Shown: positions 43,171 through 52,096, counted from the stretch's first letter. The stretch is 64,000 bases of DNA from Streptomyces galbus (GCF_005280195.1 NZ_SZPR01000036.1:1-64000); one strand, 5' to 3'. A program made the numbers and translations. The notes: generated by a model from the sequence alone, not told the origin.

Positions 43171-43770
43171 CTACGGTGCTGTCGGCAGTGGGGTGGCCCG
43201 GGGAAAGCCCAGTCCGTCGAGCAGGGTGCTGAAGAAGTCCTCCACGGGGCCGTCGTGCGAGGAGCGCAGCAACTCCTCGATCCGGCCCGGCTGTGGCGTC
43301 ACGGAAAGACCGGCGGTCGAGGCCCACGCGACCGCACCCTGGGCGTCGGCGGGGATCTCCGCGTCGAGTTCCGCCCGCTTCCGCCCGACCGCGTCGTGGA
43401 AATCCGGTGTCTCCAGCCACAGGAGCTGGTCCTCGAGGTCTTCGGGCTCCTCGGCGAGCAGCCTGGCGGCGAGGTCCAGGTCGAGCCACGCCTGCCAGCG
43501 CCGGCCGGCGGCGTCCAGCCCGGTCACGAGCGCCAGATCGCTGTCGGAGACGTGCGCGGCACAGGCCGGCCCCCCGCTCCACTCGACCAAGGCGGGCAGG
43601 TCCGCGTCGTCCCACGTCTCGTACGCGAACTGGAGCGTCTGCCAGCCGCCCGGTCGTGCCTCCCACGTCGCCACGCCGGCCCTGGCTTCTTCGTCCAGGC
43701 CGGCGAACAGGGGAGCCTCCAGCAGCGGTCGGCCGCTGCGGGCGAACACCAGGTGACCCGAGAATCCCAC
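43171..43770 (-). CDS. Conserved hypothetical protein
   Basis: 199 aa. MGFSGHLVFARSGRPLLEAP, then GWQTLQFAYETWDDADLPAL and AWLDLDLAARLLAEEPEDLE. Acidic, cytoplasmic, no membrane segment. I have seen such proteins widely in Streptomyces but know no function. It stands alone on the minus strand between two plus-strand genes. Confidence 0.75.
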   Translation of the reverse strand: MGFSGHLVFARSGRPLLEAPLFAGLDEEARAGVATWEARPGGWQTLQFAYETWDDADLPALVEWSGGPACAAHVSDSDLALVTGLDAAGRRWQAWLDLDLAARLLAEEPEDLEDQLLWLETPDFHDAVGRKRAELDAEIPADAQGAVAWASTAGLSVTPQPGRIEELLRSSHDGPVEDFFSTLLDGLGFPRATPLPTAP

Positions 43771-43915
43771 GACAGTCCCTCCTCCGAGATGCTGGGCGCA
43801 CCCTACGGGCTGCCACCGACACGGAGGGCCTGGCCCGCCCCCGCTCGGGGCCGGCCGGTGTGATCATTGCGCGGGTACGGAATTTCGGCGGAGCGGGTCG
43901 TGTTGCCCGCCAGTG

Positions 43916-43945
43916 TTGATCACCGACGATCACCAATGATCACCA
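43916..43945. promoter_or_regulatory. Three 10-bp direct repeats upstream of LD-carboxypeptidase
   Basis: TTGATCACCG, ACGATCACCA and ATGATCACCA in tandem, with an exact 10-bp period, ending 16 bases before the ATG. The spacing puts the GATCACC cores on one face of the helix. It overlaps the expected 5' leader, so a repressor site or a translation-level element are both possible. Confidence 0.6.
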
Positions 43946-43961
43946 ACAAGGAGGAGGCGTC

Positions 43962-44951
43962 ATGCCTGCGGTTCTTCGGCCCCGTGCCCTGCGTCCCGGC
44001 GATCTCGTGGTCGTGACCGCGCTCTCGGGTCAGCTCGAGCCGGGGGAGGAGCCGCTGCTCGCCCGAGGTGTGGCGATCCTCGAGCGGATGGGGTTCCGGG
44101 TGCGGGTCAGCCCGATCGTCGACCCGGCGCGGCACCGCTGGTGGGCGGCGGGAACGCCCGCGGAGCAGGCCGACGAGCTCAACGCCCTGCTCCGTGACCC
44201 GGAGGTACGGGCCGTCGTCGCGCACACCGGCGGACAGGCGACCATCGGCTACCTCGACCTGATCGACCTGGACGCGATCCGCGCCGACCCGAAGCCGATC
44301 ATCGGCTACAGCGACATCTCGCTGCTGCACATGGCCCTGCACGCGCAGACCGGCCTCGTCGGCTTCCACGCGGACATCGCCACCCACGGTTTCGGCAGCG
44401 ACTGGTACACGCTGGGCGACGAGGCCCGCCGGTCGGAACTCGTCGACCTCTACACGCGGGTCCTCACCGAGGCCGAGGCGCCGGGCGCGCTGCCGGCGAA
44501 CGGGACCTGGGAGACCTGGCGGCCGGGCCGCGCCCAGGGCCCCCTGTTCGGCGGTCTGCTCAACCGCCTGGTCCTGCTCGGGGCGACGCCGTTCGCGCCG
44601 CCCGCCGAGCTGTTCGACGGCGCCGTCCTGTTCTGGGAGGAGCTGCAGCGGCCGGTCTCCCGGATCTGGCTCGATCTGCAGGCGCTGAGGCTGTCGGGGG
44701 TGCTGGACCGGATCGCCGGGATGGTGGTCGGCATCCCGACCGAGGTCACGCCCCACGACGGCGTCGGCGATCACGCGGAGCTGCGGGACGTGGTGCTCGA
44801 CGTGCTGGGCCCGCGTGACATCCCGGTCCTCGCCCAGGTCGACTTCGGACACACCTCACCGAACCTGCCGCTGCCCATCGGCGTCCGCGCGGACGTGGAC
44901 GCCGACGGGCGGACGCTGACCCTGCTCGAGCCGGCGGTCGAGCGAGGCTGA
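43962..44951 (+). CDS. S66-family LD-carboxypeptidase
   Basis: 329 aa from ATG 43962 with AAGGAGGAGG upstream. The S66 serine nucleophile lies in IIGYSDISLLH, with the partner Glu in LFWEELQRP and the His in FGHTSPNLPLPIG. GTPAEQADELN and HTGGQATIGYLD are also family marks. LD-carboxypeptidases trim the terminal D-Ala from muropeptide tetrapeptides, or hydrolyse microcin-like peptides (MccF type). There is no signal peptide, so the action is cytoplasmic recycling or immunity. Confidence 0.88.
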   Translation: MPAVLRPRALRPGDLVVVTALSGQLEPGEEPLLARGVAILERMGFRVRVSPIVDPARHRWWAAGTPAEQADELNALLRDPEVRAVVAHTGGQATIGYLDLIDLDAIRADPKPIIGYSDISLLHMALHAQTGLVGFHADIATHGFGSDWYTLGDEARRSELVDLYTRVLTEAEAPGALPANGTWETWRPGRAQGPLFGGLLNRLVLLGATPFAPPAELFDGAVLFWEELQRPVSRIWLDLQALRLSGVLDRIAGMVVGIPTEVTPHDGVGDHAELRDVVLDVLGPRDIPVLAQVDFGHTSPNLPLPIGVRADVDADGRTLTLLEPAVERG

Positions 44952-44968
44952 GTGCCGGCGCCGGAACG

Positions 44969-45007
44969 CCCGCAGGAGCCCGGTCACTCCCGCAGGAGCC
45001 CGGTCAC
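44969..45007. repeat. 19-bp tandem repeat between convergent genes
   Basis: CCCGCAGGAGCCCGGTCAC occurs at 44969-44987 and 44989-45007, a 20-bp period. The second copy includes the stop codon of the DUF4383 gene. Confidence 0.9.
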
Positions 45008-45462
45008 ACGGCCGCGCGCGTCGTGCTGCGTCCGCGGGTGAGCAGCGCGCCCAGCGCGATCATCCCGAGGCCGAGCAGGAAGTGGAGCCAGTTGTCGGCC
45101 GTGTTGATGGGCACGAAGTTCGCCGCGCTGTCACGGTCGATGACCATGCCGTACAGCCACAGCACCAGGTAGATCGCGCCTCCGGCGAGCAGGTACAGCC
45201 GTGCCTGGGACGCCGTGCGCGACAGGGCCAGGCCGGCGACGCCGAAGGCGAGGTGCACGAGGTTGTGCAGGACGGACACCTGGAAGATGCCCAGGAGCTT
45301 GGCCTCGGAGTGGTGGGCGGCGAACTCCATCGTGCCGTAGTGCGTGGTGATGCCCGGGACGAACCCGAGCACGCCGACCAGCAGGAACACCGCTCCCACG
45401 ATCAGGGCGGCCTGCTGGACGGGCGTGCGGGTGGTGTGCGGGGCGCGTGCGTGCGTGGACAT
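45004..45462 (-). CDS. DUF4383 membrane protein
   Basis: 152 aa from ATG 45462 (GGGAG upstream). Four hydrophobic helices and the family landmarks LVGVLGFVPGITT, ESA-like AHHSEAKLLGIFQVSVLHNLV and NTADNWLHFLLGLGMIALG. DUF4383 proteins are common actinobacterial inner-membrane proteins of unknown role. The stop lies inside a 19-bp tandem repeat. Confidence 0.88.
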   Translation of the reverse strand: MSTHARAPHTTRTPVQQAALIVGAVFLLVGVLGFVPGITTHYGTMEFAAHHSEAKLLGIFQVSVLHNLVHLAFGVAGLALSRTASQARLYLLAGGAIYLVLWLYGMVIDRDSAANFVPINTADNWLHFLLGLGMIALGALLTRGRSTTRAAV

Positions 45463-45603
45463 GGGACTCCCTGTGCAGCGCTGGAGGGGCCCGGTGCCCG
45501 TTCCTAGCTGTCCGCGAGTGCCCCTCGGCGTCCTGGGCATGCCGGGACCGGACGGACGGCCTGGGGGACGCCGGGGGCCGCTCTGCGGTGCGGCGGTCGG
45601 CCC

Positions 45604-46173
45604 CTATCCCGTGATGTGGGTCGCGGACAGGGCGCGCTCCCACATGCCGGGGACCTGCTCGCTGGGACGCTGCTGCTCGCCGTGCAGGGCGTTCAGGACC
45701 ACCAGGCACCCGGTCAGCGCCGGCACCGCCCACTGTGCCCAGGCCAGTTGCCGCCGCGCCTTGGGCAGGTCCACGGGGTGCTTCCGTGCCTTCTCCAGGT
45801 CGTCCGGGTCGGTCGACGAGGCCAGCTCGATCTTCTTGCCGAGGACGCGCGCGTAGGCCGTGGCGGCGAGGGCCGCGGCGGTGACGGCGGTCTTGGCCGC
45901 GGTGGAGGCAGCCACGCCCTGCTGGCTGGCGACCCGCTGCGCGTTCACCGCGAGCAGCCCGCCCCCGCCGAACAGGTGCGCGCCGATCGCGGCCGCGTTG
46001 ACCGGGGTCCACTTGGCCCAGCCCGACGACGAGATGCGGTCGGTGGTGGTATCCGTTCCGCCCTCGTCCTTGGCCGCGCCGTTCAGGCCGACCGCGCCCA
46101 TCAGCGATCCGCCGAACCAGGCAGCCAGGCCCAGGTCGTGCAGGCTGCGGATGACGGTGTTGCGTTCGGACAT
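45604..46173 (-). CDS. Membrane protein, unknown function
   Basis: 189 aa. Opens MSERNTVIRSLHDLGLAAWF GGS, then hydrophobic stretches around AHLFGGGGLLAVNAQ, AAKTAVTAAALAATAYARVLG and WAVPALTGCLVVLNALHG. This is a known conserved type in Streptomyces without an assigned function. It lies 140 bases upstream of, and on the same strand as, the DUF4383 gene. Confidence 0.78.
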   Translation of the reverse strand: MSERNTVIRSLHDLGLAAWFGGSLMGAVGLNGAAKDEGGTDTTTDRISSSGWAKWTPVNAAAIGAHLFGGGGLLAVNAQRVASQQGVAASTAAKTAVTAAALAATAYARVLGKKIELASSTDPDDLEKARKHPVDLPKARRQLAWAQWAVPALTGCLVVLNALHGEQQRPSEQVPGMWERALSATHITG

Positions 46174-46314
46174 GTCGGTGCTCCTTCAGCGGGGGAGGGG
46201 AAGTACGGACGAGTGGGCCGTCCGATACCTCCACGGTCACCGACGGCGGACGGCTCCGCCATTCGGGGTGAGCCGGACGGGCGGCCCGCGCCAGGGCGCA
46301 GCGCCCGCCGCTCC

Positions 46315-46408
46315 GCCCTGACCACGTGGGGCGCCGTCCGCGTACGGCCGACCGGAGAGGTCGGCGCTCTGCCCTGACCACGTGGGGCGCCGTCCTCGTA
46401 CGGCCGAC
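46315..46408. repeat. Two 38-bp direct repeats, one mismatch
   Basis: Copies at 46315-46352 and 46371-46408 begin GCCCTGACCACGTGGGGCGC and end CGTACGGCCGAC. They differ at one base, and the period is 56. The second copy runs into the SDR remnant. Confidence 0.9.
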
Positions 46409-46577
46409 AGTTGCTCGGTCGCCCGGGGTCTGTCGGCCAGACCGGTGAGGCCCGGCGTCTCGACCGGTCCGGGCGCGACGGCGTTGACGCGGATGCCGCG
46501 GGTGACGAGTTCCGCGGCCCGGCTCTGGGTCAGGGAGCGCAGGCTGGCCTTGGTGGCGGCGTAGACGCTGAACGACG
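46382..46577 (-). pseudogene. Short-chain dehydrogenase remnant
   Basis: The minus strand reads FSVYAATKASLRSLTQSRAA, then ELVTRGIRVNAVAPGPVETP GLTGLADRPRATEQL. This is the YxxxK catalytic helix and the following strand of an SDR. No start, no N-terminal Rossmann half and no C-terminus remain. It joins the direct-repeat pair at its 3' end, suggesting that a deletion or duplication broke the gene. Confidence 0.85.
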
Positions 46578-46684
46578 CGGCGCAGGGATTGACGCGCGCG
46601 AACGGGGGCCCACCCGGCGGCAGTCGTCAGCGGCCTGCTTGGCCGAGGCACGTCGGGGCACAGAGTTGGGCGGGAGGTGTCTTC

Positions 46685-46933
46685 GTGACTTCATTGCGCG
46701 GGGCGCGCGACGTGCCCGACTGGACGCGTCCGGGGGCTCGTTGGACAGCGTGGATGTGCTGGGCGGCGCTGTGCCTGAACCTGCTCCTGCTCGTGTGGCG
46801 GGTGGCGGAGGGCCAGCCGGGCAAGGCCGTCTTCCCGGGGGTCATGGTGGCCGTCTTCTGCGGTCTGCTGATCGCCAACCGGGCCCACCGGGCCGAGCGG
46901 GCCGAGCAGGGCCGGCGGACGGAACGGCCATGA
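46685..46933 (+). CDS. Small membrane protein
   Basis: 82 aa from GTG 46685 behind GGGAGGTG. Two hydrophobic helices (WTAWMCWAALCLNLLLLVWR and AVFPGVMVAVFCGLLIA) and a basic tail. No family recognised; probably a membrane-associated small protein. Confidence 0.6.
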   Translation: MTSLRGARDVPDWTRPGARWTAWMCWAALCLNLLLLVWRVAEGQPGKAVFPGVMVAVFCGLLIANRAHRAERAEQGRRTERP

Positions 46934-47030
46934 CCGGGCCGGACGTCAGCCGAAGCGCCGCGCGTGCGTGGGTCCGGCTCCGACCGGCCCGGAGAGCGGG
47001 CCTCGACTCAGTTCCGACAAGGGGGACCAG

Positions 47031-47246
47031 ATGGTAGTCGTGCTGCTGTGCGTGTTCATCGTGATGGGACTCGTCCAGGTGGTCAGGCCGCAGTTGCTGT
47101 GGAAGGCCAACCGCCCGCTGCAACGGCCGTTCGTGAAGAACTATGACGCCACGGAACCCACCAAGGCGGGCTACACGGTGGCCAGGGTCGGGGGAGTGAT
47201 CTTCCTCTGCGCGGCGACGTGGATGCTCGTCAGGCACCTGACGTGA
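47031..47246 (+). CDS. Small membrane protein (DUF6199-like)
   Basis: 71 aa from ATG 47031 with AAGGGGGA upstream. An N-terminal helix (VVVLLCVFIVMGLVQVV), then RPQLLWKANRPLQRPFVKNY and DATEPTKAGYTVARVGG, then a second helix. The RPxLLWKxNRxLQR pattern is familiar from small actinobacterial proteins of unknown function. Confidence 0.65.
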   Translation: MVVVLLCVFIVMGLVQVVRPQLLWKANRPLQRPFVKNYDATEPTKAGYTVARVGGVIFLCAATWMLVRHLT

Positions 47247-47284
47247 CCTGACCCGGGTTCGCCCCGCGGGCGCACGTCTCGGCT

Positions 47285-48004
47285 TCACTCAGCGGTTCCG
47301 GCGACGGCCGGGCCCAGGTCGGCGGGCAGCAGGGACGCCGCCAGGGCGACGGCCGCCCCGGCCGTGGCGGCCTCCCCGATCGTGGCCCGGTACGGGCGTC
47401 GCATCACCCGGTACGGACCGCCTCCGAGCGCCGGGGCGATGGCCACCTCCGTCCGGAACGGGTAGCCGGTGCACGAGCTGAAGCCGAGCGTGCGGTGGCT
47501 GGAGAACACGTACAGCTGTCTCAGCCGCGGTTCGGCGTACGCCGCTTCCACCAACTCGCCGAACTCGGGGAAGTCCGGCGCCCCGGACGCCTGTCGCCGC
47601 ATGCTCCGCCACTCCAACGCGACCACCGCTGCCGGCCCGTGCTCGGCGGCCTTCCCCCGCTCACCGACGCGCAGGAAGGGGAACCGGGCCCCCAACTCCC
47701 CCAGCGGAGTGCCCTGTCCCCACGCCGCGCCGGCTCGCACCACCTCCGCGGGATCGGGTGTGCCTCCGGTGACGCTCTCGATGCCTTCGCTCCAGCCGGA
47801 GACGATGAAGAAGCGCTCCTCGGAGGCGACGTACACCGACAGCGGCCTGCGTCCCGGGACCGAGGAGGCGATGCCCGCCGAGCCGGACGATCCCCCTTCG
47901 TGCGGGACGACGGTGACGTCGACACCGAGGCCGGCCGCCAGCCGTTCGAGGGCCGCGCCCAGGCCTCCGGCAGCGACCAGGTCGGGGTAGAGATCGGGAT
48001 CCAT
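47285..48004 (-). CDS. DUF6193-like protein
   Basis: 239 aa. Landmarks are RRPLSVYVASEERFFIVSGW, PAEVVRAGAAWGQGTPLGEL, ALEWRSM and LVEAAYAEPRLRQLYVFSSH followed by FSSCTGYPF. This resembles DUF6193, a Streptomyces family sometimes labelled as natural-product-associated without biochemical proof. No biosynthetic cluster is present, so I treat it as a conserved protein of unknown function. Confidence 0.7.
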   Translation of the reverse strand: MDPDLYPDLVAAGGLGAALERLAAGLGVDVTVVPHEGGSSGSAGIASSVPGRRPLSVYVASEERFFIVSGWSEGIESVTGGTPDPAEVVRAGAAWGQGTPLGELGARFPFLRVGERGKAAEHGPAAVVALEWRSMRRQASGAPDFPEFGELVEAAYAEPRLRQLYVFSSHRTLGFSSCTGYPFRTEVAIAPALGGGPYRVMRRPYRATIGEAATAGAAVALAASLLPADLGPAVAGTAE

Positions 48005-48083
48005 CTCCTCAGTCTGCCGCGCCGGAGCCGCCGGGCGAGCCGTCGCCGGTCATGGCCGAGCCGAGCCGGGGAAAGCGGGGTGC

Positions 48084-48845
48084 ATGACTGCGAACCCCGG
48101 AACTCGCCTGCGCGGACTGGCCGTTGCCTTGACGGTGCTGCCCCTGGCCGTGGCCTGCCACGGCGGAGACGGCGGCTCCGGAGGACTGCGGGCCGACGGG
48201 ATGCTCGGCACCGTGGACTCCGGCAGCACGGTCGTCATCACCACCGACAACGGCGTCAGGCTCCGCCCCGCCGACGGGCGGAGTGTCTCCGTGGACGGCG
48301 ATGTCGGCGCGCACTGGTCGCACAGGGACGACATGGAGGTGCTGGACCTCTCCTGCGACGAACAGGACCGCGCGGGCCGCCCGTGCCCGCGCATGCCCAC
48401 GGTGGAGGTCCCGGACGACGTACGGGTCACGGTCACCGCACGCAACGCGGGTGTCGACGTCGTCGGCATCGCGGCCGCTCTGGACGTGACCACCGTCAAC
48501 GGCGACGTCACGGTGGCCCGTTCAGGGAGGGACGACGCGGCCGTCCGGCTGACCACACGCAACGGCTCGGTGCGCGCCACCACCGTCGCCGCGGACCGCC
48601 TGTCCGGTGTGACGTCCAACGGGGACGTCGTCCTCACCTGCGCCACGGCCGCTAGCCGCGTCACCGGAAGGACCACCAACGGCTCGGTCGACGTCACGGT
48701 GCCGGACGACGCCCCCGCCTACCGGGTCACGGCCACCACCCGCAACGGCCGGCCCCGGATCGCCGTGCCGACACGAAGCACGGGCGACGGCCCCACGATG
48801 ACCCTGAGCACCGTCAACGGCGACGTCGCGGCCCACCGGGAGTGA
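48084..48845 (+). CDS. Secreted lipoprotein with DUF4097-like beta-helix
   Basis: 253 aa. The lipoprotein signal ends VLPLAVAC with Cys25. The mature part alternates short beta segments with repeated Asn-Gly turns (DVTTVNGDVTVAR, LTTRNGSVRATT, GVTSNGDVVLTC, GRTTNGSVDVTV, TLSTVNGDVAAH), giving a regular ladder of the DUF4097/adhesin-like kind. Probably attached to the outer face of the membrane; role unknown. Confidence 0.8.
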   Translation: MTANPGTRLRGLAVALTVLPLAVACHGGDGGSGGLRADGMLGTVDSGSTVVITTDNGVRLRPADGRSVSVDGDVGAHWSHRDDMEVLDLSCDEQDRAGRPCPRMPTVEVPDDVRVTVTARNAGVDVVGIAAALDVTTVNGDVTVARSGRDDAAVRLTTRNGSVRATTVAADRLSGVTSNGDVVLTCATAASRVTGRTTNGSVDVTVPDDAPAYRVTATTRNGRPRIAVPTRSTGDGPTMTLSTVNGDVAAHRE

Positions 48846-48899
48846 GCGGGCCGGCCCGGCGGCCGTCCGGCCGCAGCCTCCCACCCACCGCCGCGGCCC

Positions 48900-50057
48900 T
48901 CACGTGCAGAACGCGGTGTCCACGGCCGCCATGACGACCTTCGCCGCCTGGTCGGCGTCGCCGAAGGTTCCCGGCAGGGCGGTCACCGCGAGACCGACCG
49001 AGCGGCCGTCGTCCGTGGCGCCGCCACGGGTCTCGAAGCCGTCGATGTCGCCGCCGTGCCCCCAGTAGACGCCGCCGCAGCTCAACGGGACGCTGAACAG
49101 GCCGAGTCCGTAGCGCCACCCGGGAAGCAGCGGCGCGTCGACCGTCTTGCGCATCTCCGCCAACTGGGCGGGCGGCAGCAGCCGTCCGTCGAGCAGCGCA
49201 CGGGCGAACGCCGCCAGATCGCTCGGGGTGGAGACGAGCTGGCCGGCCGCGCCGCCCCAGGACGGGTCCATCACGGTGGCGTCGACGACGTTGCCCTTCT
49301 CCAGGTTGCCGGTCGTGTACCCGTGCGGGTGCGGTCCCCGGACGGTCTGGTCACCGGGCTGCGGCCAGTAGGTGTGCCGCAGTCCGGCCTTCCTGATGAC
49401 GCGCTTGGTTATTTCCTCCTGCACCGGTCGCCCGGTGACCCGCTCGATCAGCAGACCCGCCAGCAGGTAATTGGTGTTGCTGTACTCCCACCGCGAGCCG
49501 GGCGGGAATTCCGCGGGGTGGGCCAATGCGGCGGCCAGCAGGTCGTGCGGCTGGAAGAACTTGTGCTGCAGTCCCTCGAAGTTCTCCATCCCTATGTACG
49601 CGGTGTAGTTGGGGAGTCCGCTGGTGTGCTGCAGGAGCTGCCGCACGGTGATCCTGCGGCCGTCGATGCCCTGTCCGCGCACCAGTCCGGGCAGGTAGTT
49701 CTCGATGGGCGCGTCGAGCCGGACCTTTCCCTCGGCCACGAGCTGGAGCACCACCGTCGCCGTGAAGCTCTTGGTGTTGCTGCCCGCCCTGACCTGGCCG
49801 TCGTGGGGGACCGGCACCTGCCGGTGCAGCTCGGAGGACCCGGCGACCAAGGACGTCGTCCGGCCGTTCTTGCGGGTCCACGCGAACGCGGCCGGGAACT
49901 TCTCCTCCTTCACGAGCGAGTCGAGACTCATCTGCAGCGCGGGGTCCTTCCGCGGCGGCTCCGCGACCGCCGCACTCGTCACGGCGGTACTCAGCACGCC
50001 CGCCGCCGCAACCGCCAGAAGACCTTTGCGCACCCTGGAGGTGAATACGTTCTGCAC
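48900..50057 (-). CDS. Secreted serine hydrolase (beta-lactamase/D-Ala-D-Ala carboxypeptidase family)
   Basis: 385 aa from GTG 50057 with GAGGGAG upstream. Signal peptide (VRKGLLAVAAAGVLSTAVTS). The class C/beta-lactamase-related fold has the active SxxK motif SNTK (RAGSNTKSFTATVVLQ), the YxN motif YSN (WEYSNTNYLLAGLLIE) and the HxG motif (YWGHGGDIDGFET). Likely a DD-peptidase or esterase-type enzyme acting outside the cell. A beta-lactamase function is possible but not shown. Confidence 0.88.
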   Translation of the reverse strand: MQNVFTSRVRKGLLAVAAAGVLSTAVTSAAVAEPPRKDPALQMSLDSLVKEEKFPAAFAWTRKNGRTTSLVAGSSELHRQVPVPHDGQVRAGSNTKSFTATVVLQLVAEGKVRLDAPIENYLPGLVRGQGIDGRRITVRQLLQHTSGLPNYTAYIGMENFEGLQHKFFQPHDLLAAALAHPAEFPPGSRWEYSNTNYLLAGLLIERVTGRPVQEEITKRVIRKAGLRHTYWPQPGDQTVRGPHPHGYTTGNLEKGNVVDATVMDPSWGGAAGQLVSTPSDLAAFARALLDGRLLPPAQLAEMRKTVDAPLLPGWRYGLGLFSVPLSCGGVYWGHGGDIDGFETRGGATDDGRSVGLAVTALPGTFGDADQAAKVVMAAVDTAFCT

Positions 50058-50289
50058 CGGTTCTCCCTCTCGCTTCGAAATGGCACGGGAAACGATGCCG
50101 TGGCCGACGGAAAAGGGCAGTGGTGCACGGTCCCGAAAAGGAGGTGTACGTAGCACCACCGGCCATCGCGCGTCGCGGTCGCATCAGGTGCGCCCCGGGC
50201 GACGGGGGTTACCCGCGCACCCGTTTCTTGGCTAGGGTCACCGCGAAGGCGCAACGGTCGGGAAGCGCACGGAGCGAGGGGGCGGCCGG

Positions 50290-51039
50290 TTGAGTACACC
50301 AGTGGGCAGCGGCGCGTGGATACGGCGGTACCGTACGGCCGGGCCGGAGGCGCCCCGACTGGTGTGCTTCCCGCACGCCGGAGGTTCCGCCAGCTTCTAC
50401 CTGCCCACGGCCACCGCTCTCACCCCGGACGTCGACGTCCTCGCGGTGCAGTACCCCGGCCGGCAGGACCGCATGGGCGAGCAGCCGTTCACGGACCTCC
50501 GTCTGCTCGCCGACCAGGTCACCGAGGCGCTCGCCCCCTGGCGGGACCGGCCCCTGCACCTGTTCGGACACAGCATGGGAGCCGTCGTCGCCTACGAAGT
50601 GGCCCTGCGCCTGCAGGAGTTGCCGGGTCCGGGCCCGGCCTCGCTGTACGTGTCCGGCCGACGTGGCCCCACCACCCGGCGCACCGAGACCGTGCACCTG
50701 CTGGACGACGCCGCGCTGGTCCGCGAGCTGAAGACGCTCGCCGGGACGGACGCGGCACTGCTCGCCGACGAGGACATCCTCGCCGTGATCCTGCCTGCCC
50801 TGCGCGCCGACTACCGGGCCATCGGGACGTACGAACACCGTCCGGCACCCCGACTCGCCTGCCCGGTGACCGCGCTGGTGGGCGACGCCGATCCCAGGGT
50901 CACGCCCGCCGAGGCCGAGGCGTGGGGGCAGCACACCGACGACGACTTCGACCTGCACGTGTTCGAGGGCGGCCACTTCTACCTGACGGAACATCAGCCG
51001 GCCGTGCTGGCTCTGCTCCAGGAGCGCCTGAAGACCTGA
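50290..51039 (+). CDS. Type II thioesterase
   Basis: 249 aa from a TTG at 50290 with GAGGGGG eight bases before; the next in-frame GTG would cut into the conserved start. Motifs: LVCFPHAGGSASFY, AVQYPGRQDRMGEQ, nucleophile Ser95 in LFGHSMGAVVAYEVA, and the late His in FEGGHFYL. Such enzymes free stalled acyl groups from polyketide or nonribosomal peptide synthetases. No synthase gene is within the window, so it is an orphan here. Confidence 0.88.
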   Translation: MSTPVGSGAWIRRYRTAGPEAPRLVCFPHAGGSASFYLPTATALTPDVDVLAVQYPGRQDRMGEQPFTDLRLLADQVTEALAPWRDRPLHLFGHSMGAVVAYEVALRLQELPGPGPASLYVSGRRGPTTRRTETVHLLDDAALVRELKTLAGTDAALLADEDILAVILPALRADYRAIGTYEHRPAPRLACPVTALVGDADPRVTPAEAEAWGQHTDDDFDLHVFEGGHFYLTEHQPAVLALLQERLKT

Positions 51040-51268
51040 TCGGGCGCCGGGCGTCGGAGCCCGCCGTACGCGAGCAGTGCGCGTCGGGGCGTCGTCGGGC
51101 CCGGTCGCCGGCGACCACCGCCCCGGTGGGCCCGGTCGCGACGCGGCCCCGCGTGTCCCCGTCGATCGTCTCGTCAACGCGCGGGCCCTCCGGGCATCCT
51201 GCTTACCGGCGCCCGGTGGCCGTGCCGACGGGGGACACGGCGGCGCCTTGCGTTCCGGGGGGACACAC

Positions 51269-51991
51269 ATGCCACAGCCATCGCACCGCGCCGCGTCCAC
51301 GTCGTCGATGGGCCGAGGCGTCCTCAAGGGGGCCTTCGCGCTGTTGGACGAGTTACGGCGGCAAGGCGGCGAAGCGGGACTCACGCAGATCGCGAACGCC
51401 TGCGGGCTGCCCAAGGCGAGCGCCCACCGGCTGCTGCACCAACTGCTCATGGTCGGCGCCGTCGAACGGCACCGCGGCCGCTACCGCGTGGGCGGCCAGC
51501 TCTACCGGATCGGCCAGGCGTGGCAGCCCCACCCCGGGCTGCGCCTGGCGGCCCGCCAGCCCCTGCACGTGCTGCGCGCCGCCACCGGCGCGAGCGTCGT
51601 CGTCACCGTCCTGTACGAGGACCTGGCGCTCACCATCGCCTCCGTGCCCGGTGAGGTCGAACCGGTCGCGCCCGTGCGCGACGGCATGGGCTTCACCCTG
51701 GACACGGCCGCGGGCCAGGTGCTCACGGCCGGCCCTCCGCGCCGGGTGGCGGGCGGGCCGGAGGCAGCCGTCCTGGAACGCGAGCAGGTCATGGACGGGG
51801 TGTGCTGCGCGGCCCTCCCGGTGGGTTCCCCCGACGGGCGGCTGTGCGCGGCGATCACCGCGATGGTCCCACCGCACCGACCGCTCCGGACGGTCGCCGA
51901 ACAGACCGCCCGGGCCGGCGCCGCCATCACCGCCAACCTCCGCCGGGCAGCCAGGAGTTCCGTCTCGCTGCCGCCCGTGCTGCGCCACTGA
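51269..51991 (+). CDS. IclR-like transcriptional regulator
   Basis: 240 aa from ATG 51269 (GGGGGGAC upstream). The N-terminal winged helix (VLKGAFALLDELRRQ, LTQIANACGLPKASAHRLLH) is of the IclR type. The effector domain is shorter than usual (about 150 residues). The expected GAF-like core is recognisable (TLDTAAGQVLTAG, CCAALPVGSPDGRLCAAITA). Target unknown; it follows the thioesterase gene on the same strand after 229 bases. Confidence 0.8.
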   Translation: MPQPSHRAASTSSMGRGVLKGAFALLDELRRQGGEAGLTQIANACGLPKASAHRLLHQLLMVGAVERHRGRYRVGGQLYRIGQAWQPHPGLRLAARQPLHVLRAATGASVVVTVLYEDLALTIASVPGEVEPVAPVRDGMGFTLDTAAGQVLTAGPPRRVAGGPEAAVLEREQVMDGVCCAALPVGSPDGRLCAAITAMVPPHRPLRTVAEQTARAGAAITANLRRAARSSVSLPPVLRH

Positions 51992-52096
51992 CCGGTTCCG
52001 CTCAGCGGAACGCGCGTAGAGAACGCGGCGCCCGGCAGGCAGGGTGAGTGCCGTGCCGGTCAGGGGGACCGGCACGCACGACGAAGGGGGAACACC

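Noticed and set aside
40988..43936. A 980-codon minus-strand frame over the ATPase gene
   Set aside because: The plus strand encodes an NTPase with Walker motifs; the minus frame has no start signal or recognisable domain.
50290..51039. Thioesterase as evidence for a biosynthetic gene cluster in the window
   Set aside because: No PKS, NRPS, carrier protein or tailoring genes surround it.
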